A stretch of 64,000 nt of DNA from Epithemia pelagica (taxonomy: Eukaryota; Bacillariophyta; Bacillariophyceae; Surirellales; Surirellaceae), in contig OX337238.1 of the NCBI GenBank assembly GCA_946965045.2, positions 1 to 64,000 on the forward strand. Direction: 5' to 3'. Of this stretch, positions 43,081 to 54,094 are shown in pieces. How positions within the stretch are numbered: the stretch's first letter is position 1; the number at the start of each line of letters is the position of its first letter. The notes beneath the pieces were generated by a model. The model saw nothing but the letters and a program-made list of their open reading frames with translations. It ran no database searches and had not been told where the DNA came from. The position numbers and the translations under genes were made by a program.

Positions 43081-44938
43081 AATCCACCATGAACACGGCC
43101 ATCCAGAAGGACCAGGAAGAAGAAGAAGAAGATCGTGTCGTGGGCCCGTCGTCATTCGTCCTCCAAGAGCAGCGATATTCGTCCCGAAAGTGGTGGTGTG
43201 CACAACTCAAGAAGGGACGAACGACAAAGACAATGACCACGACGGTTGCGCTCGTAGTGCCGAAGACGACAAGGACGGCAACAGGAACAATCCTAACAAG
43301 AAAGAGGAGGAGGATGAAGACACTTCTACCGCTGTGATTGCTGGCAAGGCAGGAGGATTGGGCAAATCCATTGTAGGGAGCACTGCAATACGTCCTTTCG
43401 GAGTATGAGTGGTAGCCTGCACAGTGGACCAGCCATCGATCATGGTTTGTTGCAGGAAGAACCTAACTTGGAGGGAGCCGCGATCAGAACCAAATTTCCA
43501 TAAGACCGTCCATAGCAGACCTCTGTTCGATATCCCTTGATTGATGCCAATTGCGTCATTAGCGGGGGAAGCAACAACAACCACAGCAACCAGAGGCATG
43601 TTTTTTCCGTCGAGGTGGAGCCAAACCAAGGAGAAGAAGAACCCATGACACGACGACGAGAAACAACCTGAACAAGAGTTCCAAAGAAAAAGACTCCACC
43701 TCAACAACTCTCCACGACGATTCATTTATCGAGGGGCCATTTTCGACACGGCATCCTTCACCAATGAGGGCCTGTACCACAAACCACTTCTTCTTCTTCT
43801 TCTTCTTCTTCTGTCTCTACAACCAAGTCTGCGGTTGGAAAAGAGAAACCAGCATCCTCATCATCTCCAGTTGTTCCACTAGCGACCAAGACCGATGCGC
43901 ATACAGCAGCTAATGCCTGGAAGATAATGAGCGAGTCCTTTCATCCATCCAAACAAGCCGAATCATCTTTCTTGCCGACCAAAGACGAAACTACTACGAC
44001 GACGACAAGGCTCCAACAGCCATGGATACCACGCGGACAGGACGACAACCGAATCCGGAACAACAACAAGTGGCGGAAGAATTCGTATCGTCCCAGGCCA
44101 ATAGTGAATTGTTGCAACATGATTTGGCCCAGGCCAAAGAACTCTTGTTTCGAGAATATATTGTACCAAGAACGACGAGCCAGACCCGAATGAAAAACTG
44201 CCACAACCACGGATTGGGCGGCGCATGTTGTGCCCTTACTTTTTTCCGATACCAGAAGATACAACCAACTATCCAAAGATTCTTCAACTATTTCATCCCT
44301 GCTCGCACTACGACAAGGTCGAACATGTCTGGGATCGAACAACCTTTTGGGTCCAACGCATGTGGACCTTTTTGGGTATAGCCTGTATCCCAATCGTCTC
44401 GAAAAGGTGATGCAACAACAAACACGACGCAACATCATGACCGCCACGGCCTTTTCTCCCACTCGCCACAACAACAACAACGACAAGACAATGCCACTGT
44501 CGACCATGGAAGGCAACTGTTGGGATCCGGAAGGGCTGGTCCTGGCCGACATTGGTCGATGGTTGGGTTCGAAATTATTAGATGTCAGTATATTCAGAAT
44601 CCAGAATGGCTGTTCTCCACGTCGGAGCAACAGCCACAACCATCCGAACAAACCAGGAACGGGAGTCGAACGACCAACAACCCCAACCGCAACATGCCCC
44701 TCGTCCGTATAACCTCCAGTGGTTCTTCTTCGTGATGGCAACCAAATGTAAGCCTCTCTCTTTGGAACAATGGCTGTTCACTGCCAAGAAAGAACAATTC
44801 TATCTACTAGAGCATCAAGAAAAATGGAGTATTCCAAGGAGATCTATATCCTTTGACTATGGACTTGTCTATGCGTCGAGTGGGTTCAGGAAACGGTCTG
44901 TCATCCGTTCGGGTGTCACGTATTTGAACAGCGACTGA
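43081..44938 (+). pseudogene. Decayed gene of unknown family
   Basis: Protein-like plus-strand segments pass from frame to frame: an acidic/Ser-rich start (MNTAIQKDQEEEEEDRVVG), SSSSPVVPLATKTDAHTAAN, then ANSELLQHDLAQAKELLFRE, YDKVEHVWDRTTFWVQRMW, GYSLYPNRLEKVMQQQTRR, DPEGLVLADIGRWLGSKL and LQWFFFVMATKCKPLSLEQW, ending at 44938. At least four shifts would be needed to join them. Some could be introns, but I found no consistent donor/acceptor set. No function assigned. It lies directly upstream of the galactosyltransferase-like gene in the same direction. Confidence 0.4.
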
Positions 44939-45017
44939 ATGAGGCGATGTGGATCTTGGTTGGATCTGTTCCACCATGATCCATGATGTCCTGCATTCTC
45001 CATGTCGAAGAAGCATC

Positions 45018-46393
45018 ATGGCGACTGTAACGATTCCCAATCATCCGTCTACTAGTAGTCGAAACCTTGCGAGAAGACGACGATCCTCCACCAACGGCCT
45101 TGTGCGGCTGATCTGCCACGTGAAATGTCTCCTGGTGAGTTTGGGCATGATCTGGATCATGGTTGTGGGCCTATTGAGGGTCCAGGATAACGATTCCGAC
45201 AAGAACAAGCATACAACACGAGTGACACTGCGTCCCGAAAATGTAAAAATTGTCCAGCAAGCACTCACCGTCGACGTCACGTTCCGCAGCATCAAGACGT
45301 ATACCAGTTTGGCCCGAGACGAAGAGGGACGACCCGGCTACGTGCACGACGCACGCCAGTTACGGAACCATCCACCACCACCACTGAGTTCCATTCCTCG
45401 TCACGAATTGTGGAACCAGTGTGCGAAACGAGATGCCACGTACCAAATGCTGACCCAACGAGTCCAAGTCGTTGTTCCTGAAGAGGATCCGCCCATCCGG
45501 ACACGCATCTTGTGCGTGGTGTACACGAGACCCTATCACAGTCATTACGTCACGGCCATTCGCGAAACATGGGGCCCAGACTGTGACGGTTTTTTCGCGG
45601 CCAGTACTCAGACCAATCGGTCTCTCGACATGGTGGAGATTCCCCATGAGGGAGACGAAGACTATGACCATATTTGGCAAAAAGTCCGCAGTATCTGGAG
45701 GTACGAGTATCAATACTATTATCCAGAGTACGATTGGTTCTTGTTGGGACAAGATGATTCCTTTTTTATTCTGGACAATTTGCGATACTACTTGACGAGT
45801 CCCGAAATTCAAACGGCGTCCATGGGTGGATTCGACGACAAGAAGAATCAGGGGAATCGGCAAACACCCTTGTTCCTCGGCCGTCGGTTCGCCTACATGG
45901 GCAATCGCAATGATGTATTCAACTCGGCCGGCCCTGGATATTTGTTGAATAAAGCAGCAGTAAAACTATTGGTGACGGAGGGCCTTCCAAGCATGTTTCA
46001 GCATGACAAGAGTCATTTCAGTGATCCCATGGTTTCCACACTCTTTCGCGAACAGTTTGGGGTACTGCCGTACGATACCAAGGATGACACGGGGGGAGAA
46101 CGGTTCATGGTGAGTCGTATATCGTGATACGCATAGTTTCCTTGTGCAACTGTCTCATCATTCGTGTGTGTCGTGAACCGTGTATTCTATAGCCGTTTGC
46201 TCCCGGGCATCACTGGGGGTATCGGGTCCCTCATGCCCCCGCCATGAAGGATTGGTATACCACATATGCCATTGGTGAGTTGAAGGAAGGACCGGAGCAT
46301 TGTGCCGTGTACAGCATTGGCTTTCACTTTGAGAACGGGTGGAACTTGTATCGGTGGCACGCCTTGGTCCATGGGTTGTGTCCACCGGGTTGA
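45018..46393 (+). CDS. Core-1 beta-1,3-galactosyltransferase-like (GT31), two exons
   Basis: Exon 1 runs 45018-46109 and exon 2 runs 46193-46393 (430 aa). The 83-nt intron starts GTGAGT at 46110 and ends TATAG at 46192, in phase 0. It is a type II protein: short basic cytosolic tail, one membrane anchor (LLVSLGMIWIMVVGLLRV), a stem and a lumenal GT31 domain, as expected in the Golgi. Family landmarks: RILCVVYTRPYHSHYVTAIR-ETWG, DWFLLGQDDSFFILDNLRYY (metal-binding DD at about 246-247), PLFLGRRF, NSAGPGYLLNKAA, then exon 2 with PFAPGHHW, DWY and SIGFHFENG. These match the T-synthase layout, which adds galactose to a protein-linked sugar; the true acceptor is unknown. The ATG at 45018 is chosen because it puts the anchor close to the N-terminus; one at 44976 is possible. 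Confidence 0.85.
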
Positions 46394-48044
46394 CCGCAGC
46401 ACGATTGGGGTCGGGTTGTGGATCAACGAACACAACACAACATTTACTATACGTACGCATCGAGAGGGTTTGGAATGCTCTGCCCCCGTCCGTTTGGATA
46501 TGCTGCATGACGTACATTATGAAACAGACCTCGGGTCCAGATACCATAATACCTGGTACAGGGATGATTGTCCTAACGGCAATGTAGGTACGGCCCGTGG
46601 GACCCAGCACCACACCAGTTCCCCATTGTCACGGGATATAGTAGTAGCACGACGACGACAACATCTGCTTTTGGTTGGTTCGTGACACTACACAATCTCC
46701 TCATGTCAATGCCGTCTTGACGCATCGTCATTGTCAAGAAGAACAACAACAAGAACAACCATCCCAAGAGCCCCAGGCGGTGAGTGTCACCACCACCACA
46801 ACCAAAGAACCATTAGTGGTGGTATGAAACACGGCTACGATTGAAACGATGGAACCAACCCTCACTACCACACGAACCATTAGTGGTGGTATGAAACACG
46901 GCTACGATTGAAACGATGGAAACCGATCCTCACTGTAGTAGAGAGTGTGGCAGTGAGGATCGGTTCCATCGTTTCGATTGTTGCCGTGTTTCATACCACG
47001 AAGAAGCAAAATCTCTACAGTATGGCCACCGAGACGGCTCGATTGCAACACTTGACGCGACGTAACAGTTCCATTCAACAAGAACAAGAACCACAACCAC
47101 AACATGCTGCCAGCAGCCACCAAAAGACGGTGACGACAGTCGACACGGAACACAAGACTTTTGTTGGACAATATTCAATCGTCCGTCACCTTGCAAAAGA
47201 GGCAGAGTCAAATGACGGACGAGTCGTTGCGTTCTGCCATTGCGCAACTGGAATACGACCGCAAACCGGCAGCCTCCACGAGTACTACCGTACTACAACG
47301 AGTGCCATGAGCCCTCCTCACTCGTCGTACGAGCGCCCTTGGAGGAGGAGACGACTCCCTGTAATCTGGAGCAAGGCACAACAACAACAACATCAAGTCT
47401 CATGTTTTCTGTGTCCATCCTTGACCGAACAGTTTCAATGCCCTAATCCTGCTAGGAAGGGAAGAAACGACCTCATCGGTGCACAAACTGCTCTAGCAAT
47501 GACCTTTCCAGAGTCTTGTTTCCGCTACTAGGTAGTTTGTTGCAGGACGGATCGTCTTGTTTCCGCTACGAGTTTGTTGTAGGATGGATCGCGTTCATCA
47601 TTGGCGAATCGACTGGAACATGCGAGTATAGGTCGATCGTTGCCTTGGGATCATGGTGAACTAAGTTTTGTTGTTAGCTACTCCTATTAGAGGAGAGCTA
47701 TGTATCGGTATTATTAGAAGATCAAGAGTCGACGGCTTTGTTATACTCCCAAGTGTCGTATACAAGTCGCGAATGGATCGCCCACTGATTGAAATAAAAA
47801 AAGAGTCACTCCCCATTTCACTTTTTGATACATGTCGTTAAGGAGTACACATGAAAGTGAGACAGCCGAATCTTTTCGCACAATTCGCAACCCAAACAGA
47901 ACAACGACACAACGACAACGAGAGTGTGATTGGCTTCCGGTTCGTCGTGTCCACACACAGCGAACAACAATTGAAAGAAGACCACTCATTCTACTACTGG
48001 AAGGAGTGGCTTGTACCACGCATCTCCACAAGAGCCACTCCTTG
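46394..48044. other. Intergenic with tandem and inverted repeats
   Basis: No firm gene. A plus-strand frame 46302-46685 overlaps exon 2 of the preceding gene and is not recognised. A frame starting within the hairpin (46908-47531) is Gln/Ser-rich and unconvincing. The main structure is the repeat at 46807-46999. Confidence 0.4.
46807..46999. repeat. 67-bp tandem repeat with an adjoining inverted copy (hairpin)
   Basis: Unit 1 is 46807-46873 and unit 2 is 46874-46934, in direct orientation. The segment 46953-46999 is the reverse complement of 46886-46933 with very few differences, so a stem of about 47 bp with a 19-nt loop can form. The core reads GGTATGAAACACGGCTACGA. Confidence 0.9.
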
Positions 48045-48947
48045 ATGATGCCAACAACGACGACAAGGACCACCACTACAATGAGAAGAAGGCGGTCGAA
48101 CAGTTTCAGCAGCACGAGTGAAACAGCCGATACCACCATGGCAGGATCCATCACACCAAAAAGTACTACCATCCTTGCTCGAACAAAACGAAAACGAGAA
48201 ACACGTACAGTCTCGAGTAGTGTTTGGGAGAAACCCTTGTGGCTTTTGGTCGTACTACTCGTTCTGCTTCATCTTGTCGTCAATGTTGTTGTGGTTGTTG
48301 TGGACGCCAAATGCGTGGTCCGAGATGCGTACGAATCCAAAGTGCCCTTGTATCCAGAATCCATGCCCAGTGGCATTCAATACAATGCCGTATCCGACAC
48401 GTTGGTCTGTCTGTTGGACCACTCCTGTTGGGGCTATCGGTTGATTGGATGCACGAGTATTTATTGTCGCGGCCACCAATCTTGTCAAGATACGGAAATG
48501 ACGGGCAATGGTGCCGTGGCTTGTTGGGGCAGTGAAGCCTGTTTGAATGCCTACATTTCCAAGGGCAAGACCGTGGCCTGTGGCGCCGGTTATGGTGGAT
48601 CCTGTATCGATGCCACGATTGAAACGTCGGCCAGTGTCTTGTGTTATGGCGATTTTGCCTGTGTCACCCAAACCCAGGGCGGCTCGCTGTTGCCCAATAC
48701 CACGACCGTCACGGCCATGGATCGGGGTGGCATTTCCCTTCATGTCGGTCAGGGCGGTCATGTCGTGTGTTCCACCTCCACGGCCCAATTGGCCTGTCAA
48801 GACTTGTTGATTCATGTCCCCGATGTGTCGCGCGCCTGTTATGGTCCCGATACGGCCGAATCCAATCCCCACGTGACCGAATGTGCCATTATTTGTACCA
48901 GCGAAGAAGCCTGTGACAAGAGTCGCATTCAATTCATTCACGATTGA
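48045..48947 (+). CDS. Secreted 18-cysteine solenoid-like protein A
   Basis: 300 aa from the ATG at 48045. ATGs at 48048, 48081 and 48138 are alternatives, and the frame is open back to an ATG at 47832. A strong hydrophobic segment (LWLLVVLLVLLHLVVNVVVV) ends in VDAKC, so it is either a late signal peptide or a type II anchor. The exported part has exactly 18 Cys in the family register. C-x5-C-x12 repeats begin at VCLLDHSC and run through YCRGHQSC, ACWGSEAC, ACGAGYGGSC (x7) and LCYGDFAC. Then follow CSTSTAQLAC-x13-C and ECAIICTSEEAC. No enzyme motif. The longest insertion (about 36 residues) lies between Cys12 and Cys13. Function unknown; an extracellular or cell-wall structural role is inference. 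Confidence 0.85.
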   Translation: MMPTTTTRTTTTMRRRRSNSFSSTSETADTTMAGSITPKSTTILARTKRKRETRTVSSSVWEKPLWLLVVLLVLLHLVVNVVVVVVDAKCVVRDAYESKVPLYPESMPSGIQYNAVSDTLVCLLDHSCWGYRLIGCTSIYCRGHQSCQDTEMTGNGAVACWGSEACLNAYISKGKTVACGAGYGGSCIDATIETSASVLCYGDFACVTQTQGGSLLPNTTTVTAMDRGGISLHVGQGGHVVCSTSTAQLACQDLLIHVPDVSRACYGPDTAESNPHVTECAIICTSEEACDKSRIQFIHD

Positions 48948-50039
48948 TATTGCAAGAATACTATATGATTTGAGAGACAGACGACATGCAGGGAAATGGG
49001 CGTTCTGGTCGGTCCGGACAATGAAAACGAATCGAGCAGTGTCGAATCGGACATAACAACAACAACAACAAACAGACAAGAGAGAGTGACAACGCAGCGC
49101 CACCACCAGACACTGTTCTACCAGCAATCTACGCAACAACAACAACTACTACAAACAACTACACACAAATGAACTGGGGGAACACAGCACACGAACCATC
49201 ACTGGACAAACATACTAATCTGTGGCTTGTCCAACTCAAAATTACACACGTCTCATTGTCATCACCACCACCACAACTCTTGTGGAGCAGCGCACGCACT
49301 ACAACAATCTCACACTCCTCATCACAATATACTTTTATTATTAATATTATTCGTTGAAACCGAACCACCCAACCAGTGGCGTTCCTCGCTATTTTGTCTG
49401 TTTTCCAAGAAGTAGGAATGGAGACTGCCAAAGAGACTGCAGGAGGAATCTGGTTTTGCAAGTCTCTCTTTCGTAGAGGAAACGAATCCATGATTCCATT
49501 TCAAAGAAGAAAGAAAAAATGAATCATCCACTGACCGGCTCCGTTGCCAAACACCACCAAGTGGTGCGTGGTGCTGCATTCCCATTCTCTAGGGAACGCT
49601 ATTCATCGACAAGAGAGAGAGGGTGTATCTCTCTGACATTTAAACTTCTGTAAGCTTTCTATGCCAGCTATCTTTGCTACCCATTGCACGACCCCCTTTT
49701 TATCGCCCCAAGCCCCACCCCCACCCCATACAAGTACACGTACGTGGCGGCAGTAAAAACGCGACCAAAGAGCTGCTTCGCAGCTTGAAGAGGGATCCGC
49801 TACCCTTGCTATGTGAGACCCGAACTATCAAGAGCTATGGTCGCCGATATTTTCTCCAACGCTGTCCGAACTCCGAACCATCCATTGATCTCTTCTTTTC
49901 TTCTCGCCTGAATCAAAGCAACCACAACGTTTGGATCACCAAAAAATAATCGAGAGGCATCTCTCTCATTCTCTCTTCTTGCTTGTCTTCTCTTTCCGTG
50001 GAAGGCATCGGCCAGATTCATTCGGTCTTCTGTTGAATC
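48948..50039. other. Intergenic between family members A and B
   Basis: ACAACA-rich 49050-49160, otherwise no gene or repeat of note. Confidence 0.4.
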
Positions 50040-50909
50040 ATGGCACGAGACGAACCACATGATGACCCGACGACGACGACAACCACAACAAGAAGGGATT
50101 CTCATTTCTGCCAGCGATTCTCCTTGAACAACCACAGACACAGGGCACCACGTCTGTGGTCGACGATTCTTGTGCTTTTTCTTCCATTGATTGTTGTTGC
50201 GCAACCGGCTCGAGAATGTCGTTTGGAGGACAATACTGGAATCCCCTTGCCTCTGTCCACGTATTCGGAAGAAACCTTGTTGGGTCGGGGCATTACGTAC
50301 GATTCGACGATTGACATTATTCGGTGTGTCACGGCACAAGCCTGTCAAAATTGGACCATTTCCGGCTGCACCGCCGTCTATTGTTTGGGTCGTCAAGCCT
50401 GTCAATATGCGACGCTGCGCGACAATTTGGGCATTGCCTGTTGGGCTCATGAAGCCTGTCACAATGCCACCTTGTTGCAAGTGCACGATGTGTCGTGTGG
50501 CGACGGTCACAGTCGGGCCTGTTTCAATACCGATATTACCACCAATCAACGCGTGCATTGTGTGGGACCGGGCGCCTGTGGTTTTCACAAGACGATTCGT
50601 GTGGGACGGGAAGGACAAGTCCAATGTTCCAGTGGACAAGGACAATATGCCTGTCATGATATGGTCATAACAATTTCTCATGGACAACGAGCCTGTTACT
50701 TTTCCCCGCCCCCGCCGCCCCCCACACCGGCACCCCAACAAGAATCGTGGCTCGACAAGGTTTGGAAAGGATCGTCCGATTCCGATTCCTCGTTGCGCAT
50801 TCAATCGCGAGGCGATGCCCCTCGCACCTCGTCCAATTGTGCCGTTGTCTGCGATGTCGAATCCGATTGCGACAAGGATTCCATTCGATTTGTCGTGGAA
50901 CAACATTAA
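50040..50909 (+). CDS. Secreted 18-cysteine solenoid-like protein B
   Basis: 289 aa from the ATG at 50040, with a basic N-region and a hydrophobic core STILVLFLPLIVVAQ, then CRLED. The 18 Cys follow the family spacing: RCVTAQAC, YCLGRQAC, ACWAHEAC, SCGDGHSRAC, HCVGPGAC, CSSGQGQYAC, NCAVVCDVESDC. Each repeat has a small residue pattern AxL/I after the second Cys (CQYATL, CHNATL), as in beta-solenoid coils. The proline-rich insertion PPPPPPTPAP, followed by LRIQS, sits between Cys15 and Cys16. This is the shortest Cys12-Cys13 loop among the paralogues (15 residues). Several NxT/S sites (QNWTIS, HNATLL) could be glycosylated. Confidence 0.88.
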   Translation: MARDEPHDDPTTTTTTTRRDSHFCQRFSLNNHRHRAPRLWSTILVLFLPLIVVAQPARECRLEDNTGIPLPLSTYSEETLLGRGITYDSTIDIIRCVTAQACQNWTISGCTAVYCLGRQACQYATLRDNLGIACWAHEACHNATLLQVHDVSCGDGHSRACFNTDITTNQRVHCVGPGACGFHKTIRVGREGQVQCSSGQGQYACHDMVITISHGQRACYFSPPPPPPTPAPQQESWLDKVWKGSSDSDSSLRIQSRGDAPRTSSNCAVVCDVESDCDKDSIRFVVEQH

Positions 50910-51896
50910 GAAGAGAATTCCAACGATCGAGATATCGATGGATCGTTGCGGCGACACGGCCATGCACAGACACCAAGAACAACCACAAGAACAAGAACAA
51001 GTAGCTTGACAAACTACTTTGTACACAGCCCTATTTCCGTATATAGTAAAAACAGACGAACCACATCCCAACCACAACAAAAACAACGCTACGACTACTA
51101 CCAAAAATGACCCACCAAACCAAACCAACACTTCACCACCACAAACCAACTGCACCATGAGGGATGAAACCGTCCCCATTGTGTGTTTCTACAGATTGCA
51201 GTGTAGAACTGACAATCCAACAACCACAAAAACCACACAAAACGAGACATTGAACCACAAAACAAACATGCCAAAAACACCAAAACGCACACACACTCTC
51301 TATCTTGTGTATCCACACAAACCCCAAACCACTTTTTATTATTTCGACCCACCATCTTGTCCAAACTTGCGCGCGCACTTGAACAAGGAGAATACTAGAG
51401 ACTCCTTGGAATATAGCTAAACGATGATGATACACCAATTTCTACCTCTAGAGTAGTTATTTGTTGCGACAGAGTTTCGTAGGTCCAGCTGTTGGACGAT
51501 ATGTGCGAACCACAGCAAAGACTCAGCTACAACGCGCCATGGCCTCTTGTGTGTTCTCCTTGCTCACCACCAGGATACGAGTTTTTGCCCGTGACACACA
51601 TGTTGTTGGGTCTCGATCTACCGAATGGGCGCGAGCGTGGGTCTACACGAAACTGCCATACGCAGGACATTCCCAACAACTACAACAACACAACAACAAG
51701 ACAATGACCCGTATGGTGTGGGTTTGCGTGCTTGGTTTCCCAGAAATGGCTCCTAAACGCGATACTACCATCATAGCTACTGTGGCTAGAACTAACATCG
51801 CGAATATGCTCACGCGCCACCATGGATTGTACTCGTCCTTCTCTCACACGGGCCAACCCCTCTTAAGATACCAACCGTCTCTCTTTGTATTCTTCC

Positions 51897-51932
<36 letters not shown>

Positions 51933-52213
51933 GAGGGTAATGCACATTGTGCTACTCCTAGGAGTATATGACCGATGATATAGCTACCATGGCTACCCAG
52001 AAAAGACGGAAAAGAATTCTGTTGTCACGTGAAGTTTGCCGACGTGTCCCGATTTCCTTCAAGATTTGCCCTTGAAACGCGAATCGAAGAACACACAACA
52101 CAAGAAGAGAGAGTCATCTCTATGATCTCATGGAGTCCTATAGAGATCTCGTATCCTTTGGTACAGTGTTGGAAGAAAAAGCAACCAGAAAACTACCATA
52201 TTGTCCTTGCACG
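50910..52213. other. Intergenic between B and C
   Basis: CCACAAC-type low complexity at 51055-51340 and a (GA)n run near 51898-51930. Open frames here are low-complexity artefacts. Confidence 0.45.
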
Positions 52214-53356
52214 ATGAACAAGACTCTCAGCAGCATGTCTACAAGTTTTGGACTCCATCGTTCTTCTTCTTCCCTTGTTCTCCTTTTACTTGTCGTCCTC
52301 CTTTCTGGCACTCGTCGAGTCCTGGTTGTAGAGGCCCTGTGTCAAGTCCACGATGAACATGGCAAACCGGTGGCTCTCAAAACCACAACCTTGCCGGCCG
52401 GTGTCATGTACGGTGTCGTGACGGACAAGCTGGTGTGCGGAAGTCCAGGCGTGTGTCGCGAATGGACCATGGAAGGGTGTACGACCGTCTATTGTCAAGC
52501 CCCGTATGCGTGTCAAAATGCCACTTTAAAAAACAACTATGGGACGGCCTGTTGGGACGATCATGCCTGCGATTCGGCCAATTTGTTAACGACGCACGAT
52601 GTGTCGTGTGGCGATGGCTTTGATTATACCTGTCGCAAGGCTCGGATTGAAACCGATACCAATTTGTTGTGTTTTGGACGACGCGCCTGTATTGGCACGG
52701 TCATACCGCAACAATTTCGCTATGAATTGCCCGAGGACGAAGAAAATCTCGTGGGCAGTGGCGGCTATCAATATTCGCCCGACGATCCCAAAGTGCCACC
52801 CGAAGGATCGCAACCTCAACAACGACCGGATGATTGGAGCATGAATCCAAACCAAAAAAAAACTGCCAAGAATGATCCGGACGGTCCCATTCACATTTAC
52901 TTGTTGGGACCGAGCAGTCAAGTCCAATGTGCCAGTAGTGAAAGTGGTCGCGTCATTGGCAGTCGAGCGACCGGTGTGGCCTGTCAAGGCTTGCACATTT
53001 ACATTCCTCGGCAATTCAAGGAACGAGCCTGTGTGGGCGAATTGAGTTTTGATGAATCCAGCACCACGACAACGGATGAAGAACCACCACCATCGGATGG
53101 CGAACACATGGGATCCACCACCACCACAGAGGCGTGGAACGATGCTCCGAAAAATAAATTGCGCATCAAGCAAAAAAATCCCAAAAAACCCATCAAACCA
53201 GGCAAGTTTGAGAATCCCGAATTGGTTCCGGAAAAGCAAGAACATCATCATCGACATCACAATGCCGACGATTGGACCAATTCCGATTGTGCGGTCGTAT
53301 GTGCCACACCGCAAGCGTGTGATCGAGCCACGTTCGAATTCTTTTTCATTAATTAA
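52214..53356 (+). CDS. Secreted 18-cysteine solenoid-like protein C
   Basis: 380 aa from the ATG at 52214, preferred over 52130 because it gives a normal signal peptide (SLVLLLLVVLLSG...VVEA, then LCQVHDEHG). 18 Cys in register: VCGSPGVC, YCQAPYAC, ACWDDHAC, SCGDGFDYTC, LCFGRRAC, then CASSESGRVIGSRATGVAC, RAC, DCAVVCATPQAC. It has the largest insertions: an acidic/Pro-rich loop of about 80 residues between Cys12 and Cys13 ending IHIYLLGPSSQVQC, and a Thr/His-rich loop between Cys15 and Cys16 with NKLRIKQK. The core repeats have no length change, which suggests insertions are tolerated only at loop positions. Confidence 0.88.
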   Translation: MNKTLSSMSTSFGLHRSSSSLVLLLLVVLLSGTRRVLVVEALCQVHDEHGKPVALKTTTLPAGVMYGVVTDKLVCGSPGVCREWTMEGCTTVYCQAPYACQNATLKNNYGTACWDDHACDSANLLTTHDVSCGDGFDYTCRKARIETDTNLLCFGRRACIGTVIPQQFRYELPEDEENLVGSGGYQYSPDDPKVPPEGSQPQQRPDDWSMNPNQKKTAKNDPDGPIHIYLLGPSSQVQCASSESGRVIGSRATGVACQGLHIYIPRQFKERACVGELSFDESSTTTTDEEPPPSDGEHMGSTTTTEAWNDAPKNKLRIKQKNPKKPIKPGKFENPELVPEKQEHHHRHHNADDWTNSDCAVVCATPQACDRATFEFFFIN

Positions 53357-53800
53357 TGAACGAGCAAAAACGAAAGCAGCAGCAAGAAAATCAACATCAA
53401 CAAGGGCACGACGGCGATCGAGGCACAAGAAGGAATGACGAGTTGGTCACGAATCTCGGGACCTCCTTACCATAGCAGAGAAACCAAACAAGATGACAAA
53501 GAAGAAGGATTTCAGGAATCGAACCTCCGCACAGTCCAGTGGTTGCGTCGGAGCGTGGAGTAGGTACACTCCGAGTACAAGGAGAACCACAAGAAACACC
53601 AGTCTTTTTTGTATGGAACGGAGATACTACTAGGTACTCTACCGACACAAACTCACGAAAGGCTGCGCGGTTCCCGGATGGATTTGTCCATGATACTTAC
53701 TATACTATTCCCATAGAATGAGATGTCTCTCGATCCTAGTATGTAGATCGTACTCAGAGTGCGGCTGCTCTCGAGTGTGGGTGCTGGTTGCCCTTCGAAT

Positions 53801-53835
<35 letters not shown>

Positions 53836-54022
53836 GCTACTCCTAGTAGCTTTACAAGGTAGGGAAGTATGGGGGTCGCGTGTGGGGTCGCGCTTTGTAG
53901 GGAAAAGGATTCTCGCCACGTAGGACGTGCCAACCGAATGCCAACCGAAATAAGGTTGAATCGTTTGGGATGATGAATGGCGTTGGAATTGGGAACTGGG
54001 ACGGTTGGAATCCTCGTCGAGT

Positions 54023-54061
<39 letters not shown>

Positions 54062-54094
54062 ATCATTGACAAAAAAGAACCAGCACAAGCCGTG
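53357..54094. other. Intergenic between C and D with (CT)n and (AG)n runs
   Basis: A (CT)n run at 53804-53834 and an (AG)n run at 54025-54059, complementary to each other and about 190 bp apart, so they could pair. A perfect Pol III B-box-like 11-mer on the minus strand at 53515-53525 has no cloverleaf around it. Confidence 0.5.
54025..54059 (+). repeat. (AG)n microsatellite upstream of gene D
   Basis: About 17 AG units ending 35 bp before the chosen ATG, probably in the 5' leader or core promoter. Length changes here could affect expression (inference). Confidence 0.9.

Noticed and set aside
48255-49145. Minus-strand 296-codon frame opposite gene A
   Set aside because: A shadow of the Cys-rich coding strand; similar shadows occur opposite B, C and D because of shared codon bias.
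53515-53525. Perfect Pol III B-box (GGTTCGATTCC) on the minus strand
   Set aside because: The flanking bases do not form T, anticodon or acceptor stems of a tRNA.
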